From Enterocloster bolteae (GTDB lineage: Bacteria > Bacillota > Clostridia > Lachnospirales > Lachnospiraceae), in assembly GCA_021772025.1 (NCBI GenBank), contig JAETNT010000002.1:1-64000 (forward strand): DNA of 64,000 bases. The letters run 5' to 3'. The notes under the pieces were generated by a model. It made no database searches and was not told the DNA's origin. It saw nothing but the letters and a program-made list of their open reading frames with translations. The stretch's first letter is position 1; every line of letters begins with the position of its first letter. A program made the position numbers and the translations under genes. This document shows, piece after piece, positions 1-10,150 of this stretch.

Positions 1-50
1 AAGCGTTGAAAACTTGTTTTCATAAGCATTTTTCACTCTGAATCTTCATA

Positions 51-95
51 GGGCGGACGCCCGGCGCTTCTTGTCCGCAGTATGCGGGCAAGAAG
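51..95. repeat. Two adjacent hairpins, relative of the repeat at 8123-8171
   Basis: A small hairpin (51-62, GGGC/GCCC arms) is followed at 67-95 by a 12-bp stem, CTTCTTGTCCGC against GCGGGCAAGAAG with one G-T pair and a 5-nt loop. The same architecture, and the same CTTCTTGTCCG arm, occurs at 8123-8171. There is no T-run, so it is not a standard terminator. It lies downstream of the histidine kinase on the minus strand. It may be a dispersed palindromic repeat of this genome. Confidence 0.6.
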
Positions 96-105
96 ATGCA
101 TGGCT

Positions 106-142
106 GAACTGTTACAAATCTGCGGAACTGTTACAAATCTGC
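106..142. repeat. Tandem 18-bp direct repeat
   Basis: GAACTGTTACAAATCTGC occurs at 106-123 and again at 125-142, a period of 19 bp. It sits between the hairpin repeat and the stop codon of the histidine kinase. No function is evident. It could be a duplication or a pair of binding sites. Confidence 0.7.
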
Positions 143-165
143 TAGCGGTACAGACAGCAACGCAT

Positions 166-1722
166 CTACTGGCTTCCTTCTAATGTTATATAAAACTCGA
201 CGCCATCCGGCAGGTTTCTTACTCCGTATTCTTTTTGGTGGGCTTCCATAATGGCCTTAACAATAGAAAGGCCGATTCCGCTGCCGCCATATTCTCTGGT
301 TCGTGCCTTATCTACTTTAAAAAACTTTGTCCAAAGCCGGGCCAGATCCTCCTCCGGTATATTTTGCCCTGTGTTGGCCACCGATACTCGAACTATTTCT
401 CCTTCTTTCACCGCACGGATGGCAATAATCCGTTCCCCTTCCACATGATTCAGTGCATTATTCAGATAATTTGTAATTACCTCTTCTATTTTAAATTCAT
501 CTGCCCAGACATACAGAGGACCCTCGGTTTCAAAAACAATGGCCGTCTCCTTCTGCTGAATAAGGATATGAGCAGAAGACAAAATACCGCGGATTAGTTC
601 TGTAATATCAAACCGCTCCATAGACAGGCCGTCGCTTCCAAATTCTAATGCGTTAAGGGTCAAAAGCTGCTGAACCATTTTGTTCATCTTATTCGCTTCG
701 TCCATTATGACTTCACAATAGTAGTCCCGGCTTTCCTTTTCCTCTGCCATTCCTTCTGTAAGCCCTTCCGCATAGCCTTGGATCAGCGCAATGGGAGTCT
801 TGAGCTCATGAGACACATTGGCAACGAACTCTTTTCGCATCTCATCAATTTGTTCTTTTTTTCGGATATCCCTCTGAAGTTGGTTATTGGCAGATTTCAG
901 CTCTCCGATAGTCTCTTTAAGCTTTTCGGAAAGCAAATTCATGCTGCTGCCCAAAACCCCAATTTCATCTTCAGCCTGCCCCGTATAACGAACATCAAAA
1001 TCCAGTTCTGACATTTTTTTTGAAATCTTAGATAAAGATAGGATAGGCCGGGTAATCCTGCGGGTCAAAAACAGCATAATAGCGCTCCCTATAATTAAAA
1101 CCGCGCTTCCTACATATATGAGAAACCGGTTGGACAGCCGGACACTGTCCTGAATACCTGCTACCGGCATAGACATAAGAAATGCTGTAGAGTTATCTGA
1201 AAAAAATCCCCAGCATTCCAGATAGTAGTTTTTGCTTCTCCAATCATAGCGCTTCTCAATGCTGTAGTTTTCCGTCTGCCGAATAGTTTCTTCCTGCTCT
1301 TTCCCCGACTGGCCCAACAGATATCTTTGCATCTGCTGCTCCATAAATTCTCCGCGGGGAGCAAAGACAATAGCTGTTCCGGAGCCGCCATTAACCATAA
1401 CAATAGAAGTGTTGGATTCTTCGCTGAGCCTGCGGAGGGTCCTGGAAAGTTCTCCTTCCTCCTCAGCCCCTGCTCCGTCAGGGCGGAACCAATAGCTGCG
1501 ATTATCCTTTGTGGAAAATCCTTCTGTCATGGACTTTCCCTGTGCCTGCTGCTCTTTTAAAATCCAATCGATCTGAGCATAACCTTCCTCCAGCACTTTT
1601 ACCTTTTCTGCAATATAAAAGTTCTCCAAAAAATTATTATTGACAAACCAGGTTATAAAAAGCATAAGAACCATCATCCCGGCAAAACACAAGGTAATCC
1701 TGGTACAAATAGAGCGTTTCAT
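166..1722 (-). CDS. Membrane sensor histidine kinase, OmpR-partner type
   Basis: This is a transmembrane sensor kinase that should phosphorylate the response regulator encoded just upstream. An N-terminal membrane helix (about residues 8-30) and a second helix near 195-220 bracket an extracytoplasmic sensor region. A HAMP linker, a HisKA helix with H305 in VSHELKTP, and an ATPase domain with N-box NYLNNALNH and G-box GSGIGLSIV follow. I placed the start at 1722 because GAGGTG lies 7 nt upstream and the ATG overlaps the regulator stop as ATGA. A start at 1755 would add 11 residues inside the regulator gene. The signal sensed is unknown. No neighbouring gene is obviously the target, so regulon assignment is open. 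Confidence 0.93.
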   Translation of the reverse strand: MKRSICTRITLCFAGMMVLMLFITWFVNNNFLENFYIAEKVKVLEEGYAQIDWILKEQQAQGKSMTEGFSTKDNRSYWFRPDGAGAEEEGELSRTLRRLSEESNTSIVMVNGGSGTAIVFAPRGEFMEQQMQRYLLGQSGKEQEETIRQTENYSIEKRYDWRSKNYYLECWGFFSDNSTAFLMSMPVAGIQDSVRLSNRFLIYVGSAVLIIGSAIMLFLTRRITRPILSLSKISKKMSELDFDVRYTGQAEDEIGVLGSSMNLLSEKLKETIGELKSANNQLQRDIRKKEQIDEMRKEFVANVSHELKTPIALIQGYAEGLTEGMAEEKESRDYYCEVIMDEANKMNKMVQQLLTLNALEFGSDGLSMERFDITELIRGILSSAHILIQQKETAIVFETEGPLYVWADEFKIEEVITNYLNNALNHVEGERIIAIRAVKEGEIVRVSVANTGQNIPEEDLARLWTKFFKVDKARTREYGGSGIGLSIVKAIMEAHQKEYGVRNLPDGVEFYITLEGSQ

Positions 1723-2396
1723 TGATTCACCTCGAATTTGTACCCCATGCCCCACACGGTTTTGATATAATCCCCTTTGTCCCCCAATTTACTTCTCAGC
1801 TTTTTCACATGAGTATCAATTGTACGGGCATCCCCGAAATAATCATAATTCCAAACATTATTAAGAATCTTTTCCCTTGACAGGGCCATACCCTGGTTAT
1901 TTATAAAATAATCTAAGAGCTCGAACTCCTTATAGCTCAGTTCCAAAGGCCGACCGTCTATGGTTACCTGCCTGGCTGATTTATCAATGGTAATCCCGCC
2001 TAATGTAACCGTATCCGAAGCAGAACTGCCGGCTCTTCTTAAAATCGCTTCCACTCTGGCAGTTAATATTTTGGGGCTAAAGGGTTTAGAAATGTATTCA
2101 TCTACCCCCAAATCAAAGCCCTGCAGCTCATCCCGCTCTTCTCCCCTGGCAGTCAGCATCATAACCGGCACTCTCGAATACTGGCGGATGGTCTTTAATA
2201 CCTCCCATCCGTCCAGTTTGGGCATCATCACATCTAAAAGAACCAGGGAAATATCTTTTTCCCGGAAGAATACGTCCAAAGCCTCTTCTCCGTCTCCTGC
2301 TTCTATTACCCGAAAGCCTTTGGCGGTTAAAAAATCCCGCACCAGCTTCCGCATACGTGATTCATCGTCTACTACTAATATTTTTAATCCTTCCAT
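1719..2396 (-). CDS. OmpR/PhoB-family response regulator
   Basis: This DNA-binding response regulator is 225 residues, the usual length. The receiver domain has the acidic pair in VVDDES, the phosphoacceptor D55 in LLDVMMP and the conserved lysine in SKPFS. The C-terminal winged helix carries the family pattern SYKEFELLDYF and ends VWGMGYKFEV. Translation is coupled to the kinase by a 4-bp overlap. An AG-rich site (GAGAGGA) precedes the ATG. Together the two genes form an autonomous two-component system; its targets cannot be read from the sequence. Confidence 0.95.
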   Translation of the reverse strand: MEGLKILVVDDESRMRKLVRDFLTAKGFRVIEAGDGEEALDVFFREKDISLVLLDVMMPKLDGWEVLKTIRQYSRVPVMMLTARGEERDELQGFDLGVDEYISKPFSPKILTARVEAILRRAGSSASDTVTLGGITIDKSARQVTIDGRPLELSYKEFELLDYFINNQGMALSREKILNNVWNYDYFGDARTIDTHVKKLRSKLGDKGDYIKTVWGMGYKFEVNQ

Positions 2397-2473
2397 AGAC
2401 TAATCCTCTCTGTTACCAAATTCTTTCGTTTTCAGAACAGCTCCATTGTAACAGATTTTACAAGGATTTTCTA

Positions 2474-3915
<1,442 letters not shown>

Positions 3916-3977
3916 TTATCCTTTCCGGGAATATGGCAAATGGAAAGCAATCGCCAGATTCCCTAAGCTATTTTTCT

Positions 3978-5936
3978 CTATTCCAAGGTCAGCAAGCTGT
4001 CGCCGGCATTTACCTCATCCACTCCGGTAGGATCTATTTTTTTAAACTGAGCCGAGTTGGTAATAAGTACTGGAGTCACCAAGGAATATCCTGCTTCTCT
4101 GATTAATTTTATATCAAATTCCAGGAGCTTCTGGCCCTTTTTTACCGTATCCCCGATCTGAACCAAAGGGTTAAATCCTTTGCCTTCCAGCTGAACCGTG
4201 TCCATTCCCACATGCATCAGTACTTCCGCTCCTGCTCCATTTACCATACCGATGGCGTGTCCGGTGGGAAACATAGCGGTAATGGTACCGTCAGCAGGAG
4301 CATATAAAATGCCTTCTTCCGGCATAATGGCAATGCCTTTTCCCAGAGCGCCGGAGGAAAACGCCGCATCCTCCACGTTTTCTAATTTTACTGTTTTACC
4401 CTTTAAAGGACTTACAATTATCTTACCGTCAGCAGCATATGCTCCCGCTCCTTCTGCGGAAGCGGAAACGTCTCCCGAAACCGGGGCTTTATCCAGAACA
4501 TTGCCAGAAGCAGGAAATGCCTCAGGCTGAGACTTTTCCTTATAAAAAATCATAGTCAAAATAAAGCCTGCCGCCATAGAAATCAGGATACCCGCAAATG
4601 CTATGATAATATTATCCAGGCTGCCATCAGGATTCATCATGTTAGGAAGCTCAAAAATCCCCATACCGCCCATGATAAATTTGCGGAAATTAAAATGTCC
4701 GTAGAACGCGCCGCCTATGCCGCCTGCAATGCAGCTGATAATAAACGGTTTCTTTAAAGGAAGCAGGATACCGTAGATAGCCGGCTCGGTTACGCCGAAA
4801 ATACCGGAGATAAAGTTGGGAATTGCCATCTCTTTCAGTTTTTTATCTTTGGTCTTTAAGAAAATTGCCAGTACAACTGCGGAGGTTGCAAAGGTACACG
4901 CAAAGAAGGGCATCATTACGTTGTCATAACCCAGAGTCATAATGTTGTTGATATAAACCGGGATAAACCCCCAATGCATGCCGAAAATAACCAGGATCTG
5001 CCAGGTCAGTCCTACGATAGCTCCTGCCAGCATAGGGCTAAAGCTTCGGATAGTTAAAGTGAATTCAGAAATCAGAGTGGAACCGAAGGTAGCCACCGGC
5101 CCTAAAAAGAGAATAGCTACCGGCAAAGCCACCAGCATGGTCAGCATAGGAACGAAAAAGAATTTTACTAAATCCGGTACAAATTTACTAAACAGCTTTT
5201 CACACTTAGAAGCAAACCAAACCGCTAAAATAACCGGGATTACGGTTCCGGTGTAATCCACGGAGATTACCGGAATTCCAAAGAAATCAATATAAACCGG
5301 GGATGCAAACATAGTGCCGTTAAGCAAGGTATAAAGAGGGTCTGCTCCTGCAGATACTGCAGAGGACTGAATGCCCGGATAACACATAGCTGCCCCCATT
5401 GCCAGCCCCAGCATAGGCTTTAACCCGAATTTTTTGGCTGCGGTATAGCCTAAAAACAGAGGCAAAAAAGTGAACAGCGCATCGCCTGCCGCATTAATGA
5501 TTAAATAGCCTCCGCTGGCAGCAGAGTAAAATCCCATTGCTACAAACAAAGTATTAAATCCCTTCAGCATACCGCAGGCCGCCATAATGTTTAAAATCGG
5601 CTGGAAAATACCGGATACTACATCAATGGCTCTATCTAAAAGCCTGCCCTTCTTTTTCTCTTCCGGAACCGAAGCCTCTGAAGCTCCTAAATCCAGCAAA
5701 GCCATAACGTCCTCAAATACTTCCGCTACATGGTTTCCGATTACTACCTGGTACTGGCCGCCGCTTTTCATCACAGTGACAACTCCGCTCATAGATTTCA
5801 ACACATCGTCATTGGCCTTATTCTCATCTTTCAACGTAAAGCGCAGCCTGGTAATGCAGTGAACCAAACCTGATACATTTTCTTTGCCGCCTACATTCTT
5901 TACAATATCATTGGCTAATTCTTGATACTTACCCAT
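3978..5936 (-). CDS. PTS beta-glucoside transporter, EIIBCA fusion
   Basis: This membrane permease takes up and phosphorylates beta-glucosides. EIIB comes first (about residues 1-90) with its phospho-cysteine in HCITRLRF. An EIIC membrane domain (about 105-455) follows with ten or so hydrophobic segments. A linker leads to an EIIA domain with the phospho-histidine in VLMHVGMDTV. At 652 residues it matches BglF-like proteins. I chose the ATG at 5936 because AGGAGG lies just upstream and a plausible promoter -10 overlaps the longer reading. It precedes a GH1 gene, which supports the substrate class. No LicT/BglG antiterminator gene is adjacent. The RpiR-type gene upstream is a candidate regulator. 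Confidence 0.93.
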   Translation of the reverse strand: MGKYQELANDIVKNVGGKENVSGLVHCITRLRFTLKDENKANDDVLKSMSGVVTVMKSGGQYQVVIGNHVAEVFEDVMALLDLGASEASVPEEKKKGRLLDRAIDVVSGIFQPILNIMAACGMLKGFNTLFVAMGFYSAASGGYLIINAAGDALFTFLPLFLGYTAAKKFGLKPMLGLAMGAAMCYPGIQSSAVSAGADPLYTLLNGTMFASPVYIDFFGIPVISVDYTGTVIPVILAVWFASKCEKLFSKFVPDLVKFFFVPMLTMLVALPVAILFLGPVATFGSTLISEFTLTIRSFSPMLAGAIVGLTWQILVIFGMHWGFIPVYINNIMTLGYDNVMMPFFACTFATSAVVLAIFLKTKDKKLKEMAIPNFISGIFGVTEPAIYGILLPLKKPFIISCIAGGIGGAFYGHFNFRKFIMGGMGIFELPNMMNPDGSLDNIIIAFAGILISMAAGFILTMIFYKEKSQPEAFPASGNVLDKAPVSGDVSASAEGAGAYAADGKIIVSPLKGKTVKLENVEDAAFSSGALGKGIAIMPEEGILYAPADGTITAMFPTGHAIGMVNGAGAEVLMHVGMDTVQLEGKGFNPLVQIGDTVKKGQKLLEFDIKLIREAGYSLVTPVLITNSAQFKKIDPTGVDEVNAGDSLLTLE

Positions 5937-5977
5937 TTTAAACCTCCTAAAATTTACTTCCGTGTTTTGATAAAGCC

Positions 5978-6006
5978 AGTCTAGCACAGGCATTCAGGGG
6001 AAACAA
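5978..6006 (-). promoter_or_regulatory. Possible promoter of the beta-glucoside PTS operon
   Basis: On the minus strand TTGTTT (6001-6006) and TAGACT (5978-5983) are separated by 17 bp, about 40 bp ahead of the chosen ATG at 5936. The match to the -35/-10 consensus is only moderate. Its position downstream of the regulator terminator fits an independent PTS-GH1 transcript. Confidence 0.4.
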
Positions 6007-6045
6007 CGGACAGGAAGGCTATAGGTCCAATGGTTCAAAATATGC

Positions 6046-6079
6046 AAAAAAAGAACCGCCGTATTTGAAACAGCGGTTC
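6046..6079 (-). terminator. Rho-independent terminator after the RpiR-type gene
   Basis: GAACCGC (6073-6079, minus sense) pairs with GCGGTTC (6053-6059) and is followed by a run of seven T on the minus strand (6046-6052). It separates the regulator from the PTS operon. Confidence 0.85.
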
Positions 6080-6112
6080 AAAACAAGCGGCAAATCAACT
6101 TTCTTTATCGGA

Positions 6113-6967
6113 TTAGTCTGCATTATTGAGCAAAATAGAACGATGAGCCATCATATCCATGGAAGCTTTCACATGTTCTTCTTGACGCCTGGTTAAAAGC
6201 ATGGAGAAAAAAATATCCAGCACATAATTGATGGCAGCAAAAGAAGTGATAACATCCAAACTTAAAAGAGAGTCCCGGTTAGGAATTTCTATCACCTGGT
6301 GGCACCATTTACCGGTTATGTCATTATAGGGCCCCAGAAGTCCGACAATGTAATGGGTGGTTGCTTCTCTCAGGTATTTTGCGATTTGGTTTACTGTCCG
6401 GTTAGCGCCGGTAAAGCTGATGACAAAGGCTACTGTCTTTTTATGTTTTCTGGCCGCCAGGTAGTATGCATTTATGCTTTCGTAAGCAGAGCTTTCCACC
6501 CTCAGAGTTTTGAATTTAAAGGCTGCGGACTGGGCCAGAAGGTAGCTGATGCCGGTTCCATAAATGTCAATACTTTCCGCATTCTGAAGGAAATTATTAA
6601 TCCGGATCATGTGGTTTTTATTCAGGGTCAGGCGGGTATTAGTAATGGCTTTGTCGTAAAGGCTTGGTAACGTATTGATAATCTCCTGGAAGGTACTGTC
6701 CTTGGAAATAGGCTCTCCTGCAAGAATCTCGTTAATACGGTTATTTTGATTGATCTCCGCCACCAGTTTTAATTTAAATTCCTGGTAGCCGGAAAGCCCC
6801 AGCTTCTGGCTCAGGCGAACCACAGTGGCCTTACTGGTAAAAGACGCTTTAGCCAGCTCGCTGGCGGACATGTGCAGGATTTCATCCATATGGCTCAGGA
6901 TATAACGGGCCACTTCTTTTTCGTGATTGGTAAAGTTTTGTTCTGCTTTTAGCTGGACTAGCAGCAT
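6113..6967 (-). CDS. MurR/RpiR-family transcriptional regulator
   Basis: This is a sugar-phosphate-responsive DNA-binding protein. An N-terminal RpiR helix-turn-helix (about residues 1-75, ASFTSKATVVRLSQKLG) is followed by a C-terminal SIS domain (about 120-260) that would bind a phosphosugar. The start at 6967 gives MLLVQLKAEQNF with AAAGGA 8 nt upstream; the longer reading to 7045 runs into the kduI terminator. The length of 284 residues is normal. It lies between kduI and the beta-glucoside PTS, so it could control either. The effector is unknown, though phosphorylated beta-glucosides are a reasonable guess from context. Confidence 0.9.
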   Translation of the reverse strand: MLLVQLKAEQNFTNHEKEVARYILSHMDEILHMSASELAKASFTSKATVVRLSQKLGLSGYQEFKLKLVAEINQNNRINEILAGEPISKDSTFQEIINTLPSLYDKAITNTRLTLNKNHMIRINNFLQNAESIDIYGTGISYLLAQSAAFKFKTLRVESSAYESINAYYLAARKHKKTVAFVISFTGANRTVNQIAKYLREATTHYIVGLLGPYNDITGKWCHQVIEIPNRDSLLSLDVITSFAAINYVLDIFFSMLLTRRQEEHVKASMDMMAHRSILLNNAD

Positions 6968-7019
6968 AATCAAGGTCCTTTCTGGATACGGGAATCTAAA
7001 GAGATTTCCTGTGACAAAA

Positions 7020-7071
7020 CAAAAAGGCGCCTGACTGCCTCCCATTCTCAGGAGAGCGGCAAAGCGCCTGG
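7020..7071 (-). terminator. Terminator after kduI
   Basis: In minus sense, AGGCGC near 7064-7069 pairs with GCGCCT near 7026-7031 around an inner CTCCT/GGGAG stem, followed by five T. It closes the kduI transcript ahead of the regulator gene. Confidence 0.75.
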
Positions 7072-7087
7072 CTGTAATATTTTCCGA

Positions 7088-7930
7088 CTATCTTAACTCA
7101 GTGGTGGGAATGGTGTCCATATCATCAAATGCCTGGTTCTCGCCGCCCATTGCCCAAATAAAGGTATAGTTACTGGTGCCTGCGCCGGCATGAATACTCC
7201 AGGACGGGCTGATAACAGCCTGTTCATTCTGCATTACGATATGTCTGGTTTCATTGCCCTCTCCCATCATGTGGAATACTACGTTATTCTCCGGAATCTC
7301 AAAATACATATAAACTTCCATGCGCCGCTCATGGGTATGGGCCGGCATGGTGTTCCATACGCTTCCTGGTTCCAATACGGTCATGCCCATAGAGAGCTGG
7401 CAGGTTTCCAGTACATCAGGATGGATAAACTGGTTAATGACCCGCTTATTGGAGGTCTCCATAGCTCCCAAAGGCTTCTTAGCTGCCTGATCAATAGAAA
7501 TGAAGGTAGTTTTGCATGCCTTGTGGGCCGGTGCACTTACCATGTAGAACTTGGCAGGGTTAGCCGCATCGTCGCTGGAAAACAAGACTTCCCTGGTTCC
7601 CTTAGTAATGTATAAGCAATCCTTATATCCCAACTTATACTCTACTCCGTCAGCCTTAATAACGCCTGAACCGCCGATATTGAAGATGCCAATCTCTCTT
7701 CTCTCCAGAAAATACTGAGTGCCGAAATTTTTCCAAATATCAATGCCCTTGTCGATGGAAACAGTCTCAGTGGTAGGCATACAGCCTAAGGTCACCATAC
7801 GGTCCACATGAGAATACACTGCAACTACCTGGTTGGCAACATACAGGTTTTCAATTAAAAATTCCTTTCTGGTCTCCTCAGTAGTGTAACGCTTGAAATC
7901 TCTCTGGTTTGCGGAATAACGGATATCCAT
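7088..7930 (-). CDS. kduI: 5-keto-4-deoxyuronate isomerase (KduI)
   Basis: This cytosolic zinc cupin interconverts 4-deoxy-L-threo-5-hexosulose uronate and 3-deoxy-D-glycero-2,5-hexodiulosonate in the catabolism of unsaturated uronates from pectin or glycosaminoglycans. At 280 residues it is the family length. The metal site is visible as H198-T-H200 and E205 in THERRMEVY, with a later histidine in SWSIHAGAG. The ATG at 7930 has a GGAGG-type site (cctcc on the plus strand). It is a single-gene transcript with its own terminator. Two palindromic operators sit at its promoter. A KdgF-like cupin elsewhere in the window would supply its substrate. The next enzyme, KduD, is not in this window. Confidence 0.96.
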   Translation of the reverse strand: MDIRYSANQRDFKRYTTEETRKEFLIENLYVANQVVAVYSHVDRMVTLGCMPTTETVSIDKGIDIWKNFGTQYFLERREIGIFNIGGSGVIKADGVEYKLGYKDCLYITKGTREVLFSSDDAANPAKFYMVSAPAHKACKTTFISIDQAAKKPLGAMETSNKRVINQFIHPDVLETCQLSMGMTVLEPGSVWNTMPAHTHERRMEVYMYFEIPENNVVFHMMGEGNETRHIVMQNEQAVISPSWSIHAGAGTSNYTFIWAMGGENQAFDDMDTIPTTELR

Positions 7931-7953
7931 GTTTTTTTCCTCCTTAAGATAAA

Positions 7954-8001
7954 ATAATACGGTTCCAAGTTTGTATTCAAACTTCTCTTCTTGTATACAA
8001 G
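7954..8001 (-). promoter_or_regulatory. kduI promoter region with two TTGTATnCAA operators
   Basis: TTGTATTCAA (7971-7980) and TTGTATACAA (7991-8000) are repeats of one palindrome exactly 20 bp apart. The second extends to the perfect 12-mer CTTGTATACAAG (7990-8001), and the first lies inside the inverted repeat AAGTTTG/CAAACTT (7967-7984). A TATTAT -10 (7954-7959, minus sense) lies just downstream. The sequence type resembles operators of GntR/FadR-group regulators. No GntR gene is present in the window. Confidence 0.7.
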
Positions 8002-8059
8002 CTTACCACAATTAAAGAAAAAATACAACCACTATTTAACGTAACAACACAGTTGGCAA

Positions 8060-8171
8060 GGAATTTGGCGGAAATTTTGCACGTCAAGCTTGCTTGCAAG
8101 TCAAAATTCCTGTCAAATTCCACATCGGATGGACATCCGATGCTTCTTGTCCGGCATAGCCGGACAAGAAG
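8060..8171. repeat. Multi-hairpin intergenic element
   Basis: Three palindromes stand in series. A 20-nt imperfect arm pair (8060-8079 against 8102-8121, 17 of 20 matching) comes first. CATCGGAT/ATCCGATG (8123-8142) and a perfect 12-bp stem CTTCTTGTCCGG/CCGGACAAGAAG with a CATAG loop (8143-8171) follow. The last two match the architecture at 51-95. The short open frame across it is unlikely to be a gene. No T-run follows. It lies between kduI and the NMT1-type transporter and may be a dispersed non-autonomous repeat. Confidence 0.7.
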
Positions 8172-8208
8172 ACCCCAGTCGTCTCTCGTCATTCGTCCCG
8201 ATTCCCTA

Positions 8209-8238
8209 TTGACTTAGTCCGACCTAACCGAGTACAAT
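8209..8238 (+). promoter_or_regulatory. Promoter of the NMT1-type ABC operon
   Basis: TTGACT (8209-8214) and TACAAT (8233-8238) are separated by 18 bp, 38 bp before the ATG at 8277 and just beyond the hairpin element. The match to the housekeeping sigma consensus is good. Confidence 0.7.
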
Positions 8239-8276
8239 AAGCATAGGCGCATTGCCGCCAAAAGAGGAGGATTACT

Positions 8277-9380
8277 ATGAAAAAAAATTTATCATTTATC
8301 TATGCCCTTTCCCTGACTGCCGTGCTGTTAACCGGCTGTACAAAGGGCACAGATACCACCGTCACTACAGCCCCCACAGCTAAAACTGCAGAGACCGCAA
8401 TAAGTCAGGCAGAAAGTGAAAGCTTTGCCCCGGATGCATCCAGTCAATCCGAAACCGTCTCAAACGTCCAGGAAAACCCTGCTATAAACATTATGGCCCT
8501 AAAGGGGCCCACCGCCATGGGTATGGTAAAATTTATGGAGGATGCAGATGCAGGAAGCGCCATGGATTATGATTACAATTTTACCGTTGCGGCATCTATC
8601 GACCAGGTTACTCCCAAACTGGTACAAGGCCAGGCCGACATCGGGGCAGTTCCGGCCAATATGGCTTCTGTGCTTTTTAACAACACGGAGGGAGGCGTAA
8701 AGGTGTTGGCAATTAACACTTTAGGGGTTCTTTACATTGTAGAAAACGGAGATACTATTCAGTCTGTGGAGGATTTACGGGGCAAGACCATCTACGCCAG
8801 CGGCAAAGGCGCTACCCCGGAGTACGGCCTTAATTACATTTTAAGCGAAAACGGTATCGATCCGGCGGCTGATGTTACCATTGAGTGGAAAAGTGAGCAT
8901 ACCGAATGTCTGGCTGCTGTTACCGCTTCCGAAAACGGCGTCGCCATGCTGCCCCAGCCCTTTGTCACCACTGCCCGGTCTAAGGTAGAAACCATCCGTA
9001 CCGCTCTGGATTTAAGCCAGGAGTGGGATAAGCTTCAGGAAGGAAAAGAGGCTCCCTCCGCCATGATTACCGGCGTTGTGGTTGCCCGTTCTGAATTTAT
9101 CGAGGAAAATCCGGAAGCTGTTGCCGATTTCATGGCCCGCTATAAAGAATCCGTAGATTATGTAAACAGCAATGTGGAGCAGGCCGCAGAGTTAGTAGGC
9201 AAGTATGACATTGTTCCGGCTGCAGTAGCAGTACAAGCAATTCCGGAATGTAATATTACCTATATTGACGGGAAAGAGATGAAGGAGAAGCTTTCCGGTT
9301 ATTTAGATTCTTTATATCAGCAGAATCCGGCTGCAGTAGGCGGGACTCTTCCGGCTGATGAATTCTATTTTGTTCCGTAA
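8277..9380 (+). CDS. ABC transporter substrate-binding lipoprotein, NMT1/THI5-like
   Basis: This is the extracytoplasmic solute receptor of a three-gene importer. A lipoprotein signal (residues 1-21, lipobox LLTGC) is followed by a low-complexity Thr/Ala/Ser linker and a periplasmic-binding fold from about residue 68. The family features include QGQADIGAVPANMASVL and a VEDLRGKTIYASGKGATPEYGL segment typical of nitrate/taurine/thiamine-precursor receptors. GAGGAGG precedes the ATG. The permease start overlaps its last 23 bases, so the genes are translationally coupled. The ligand cannot be named from sequence; pyrimidine precursors and sulfonates are the known ligand types of the superfamily. 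Confidence 0.88.
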   Translation: MKKNLSFIYALSLTAVLLTGCTKGTDTTVTTAPTAKTAETAISQAESESFAPDASSQSETVSNVQENPAINIMALKGPTAMGMVKFMEDADAGSAMDYDYNFTVAASIDQVTPKLVQGQADIGAVPANMASVLFNNTEGGVKVLAINTLGVLYIVENGDTIQSVEDLRGKTIYASGKGATPEYGLNYILSENGIDPAADVTIEWKSEHTECLAAVTASENGVAMLPQPFVTTARSKVETIRTALDLSQEWDKLQEGKEAPSAMITGVVVARSEFIEENPEAVADFMARYKESVDYVNSNVEQAAELVGKYDIVPAAVAVQAIPECNITYIDGKEMKEKLSGYLDSLYQQNPAAVGGTLPADEFYFVP

Positions 9381-10146
9381 TTCCAGGGATACTTCCCTCT
9401 CCCGGTTTTCCGGAATCCGCCTTTGGGCGGTAATACTGTGGCTCATGGTCTGGCAGCTTGGCAGCCAGGCTCTGGGTCAGGAAATTCTTTTGGTTTCTCC
9501 CATTTCCGTCCTGGCGCGGCTTGGCATTCTGATCCGGACGCTTCCCTTCTGGGAATCCATTGGATTTTCTCTTGTACGAATCTCTTCCGGATTTCTTCTG
9601 GCCGCTTTTTCAGGAACTCTGTTTGCAGCCTTGTCCGCCCGCTTTATACGGTTTCGCGAGCTGCTCACTCCTCTAATCCTGACAATAAAAGCCACTCCTG
9701 TGGCTTCTTTTATCATTCTGGCCCTGATCTGGATCCCCTCCCGGAATCTGTCAGTGTTTATCTCTTTTTTGATGGTTCTTCCGGTAATGTACACCAATGT
9801 TTTGGATGGAATCCATGCTACCAGCAGAGAGCTGTTGGAAATGGCCCGGGTATTCGCTCTGCCGCCAGGACGGACAATCCGGTATATCTATGTCTCCCAG
9901 GTTCTTCCCTTTTTCCGGTCCGCCTGTACCGTCGGGCTGGGGCTTTGCTGGAAATCCGGTATTGCCGCGGAGGTGATTGGAATTCCGGACGGATCTATTG
10001 GGGAAAATCTCTATAATGCCAAGATTTTTTTAAATACTCCGGATTTGTTTGCCTGGACTTTGGTAATTGTGGTGGTCAGCTTATGTTTTGAAAAGTTGGT
10101 TCTGGGAATTTTAGATTCCGGAGTCAGATACCTGGAAAGGATATAG
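9358..10146 (+). CDS. ABC transporter permease, SsuC/ThiX-like
   Basis: This integral membrane subunit is 262 residues with about six hydrophobic segments. The cytoplasmic coupling helix is recognisable as ELLEMARVFALPPGRTIRYI, the EAA-loop equivalent. It belongs to the nitrate/sulfonate/thiamine-precursor permease group. I kept the ATG at 9358 although it overlaps the receptor gene by 23 bp, because no better internal start with a ribosome site is evident. The ATPase gene begins four bases after its stop. Confidence 0.88.
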   Translation: MNSILFRNSRDTSLSRFSGIRLWAVILWLMVWQLGSQALGQEILLVSPISVLARLGILIRTLPFWESIGFSLVRISSGFLLAAFSGTLFAALSARFIRFRELLTPLILTIKATPVASFIILALIWIPSRNLSVFISFLMVLPVMYTNVLDGIHATSRELLEMARVFALPPGRTIRYIYVSQVLPFFRSACTVGLGLCWKSGIAAEVIGIPDGSIGENLYNAKIFLNTPDLFAWTLVIVVVSLCFEKLVLGILDSGVRYLERI

Positions 10147-10150
10147 GATT

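Noticed and set aside
7977-8192. 71-codon minus-strand frame over the multi-hairpin element
   Set aside because: It follows the palindromic arms of the repeat, has no ribosome site and no protein-like pattern. I treat it as repeat DNA.
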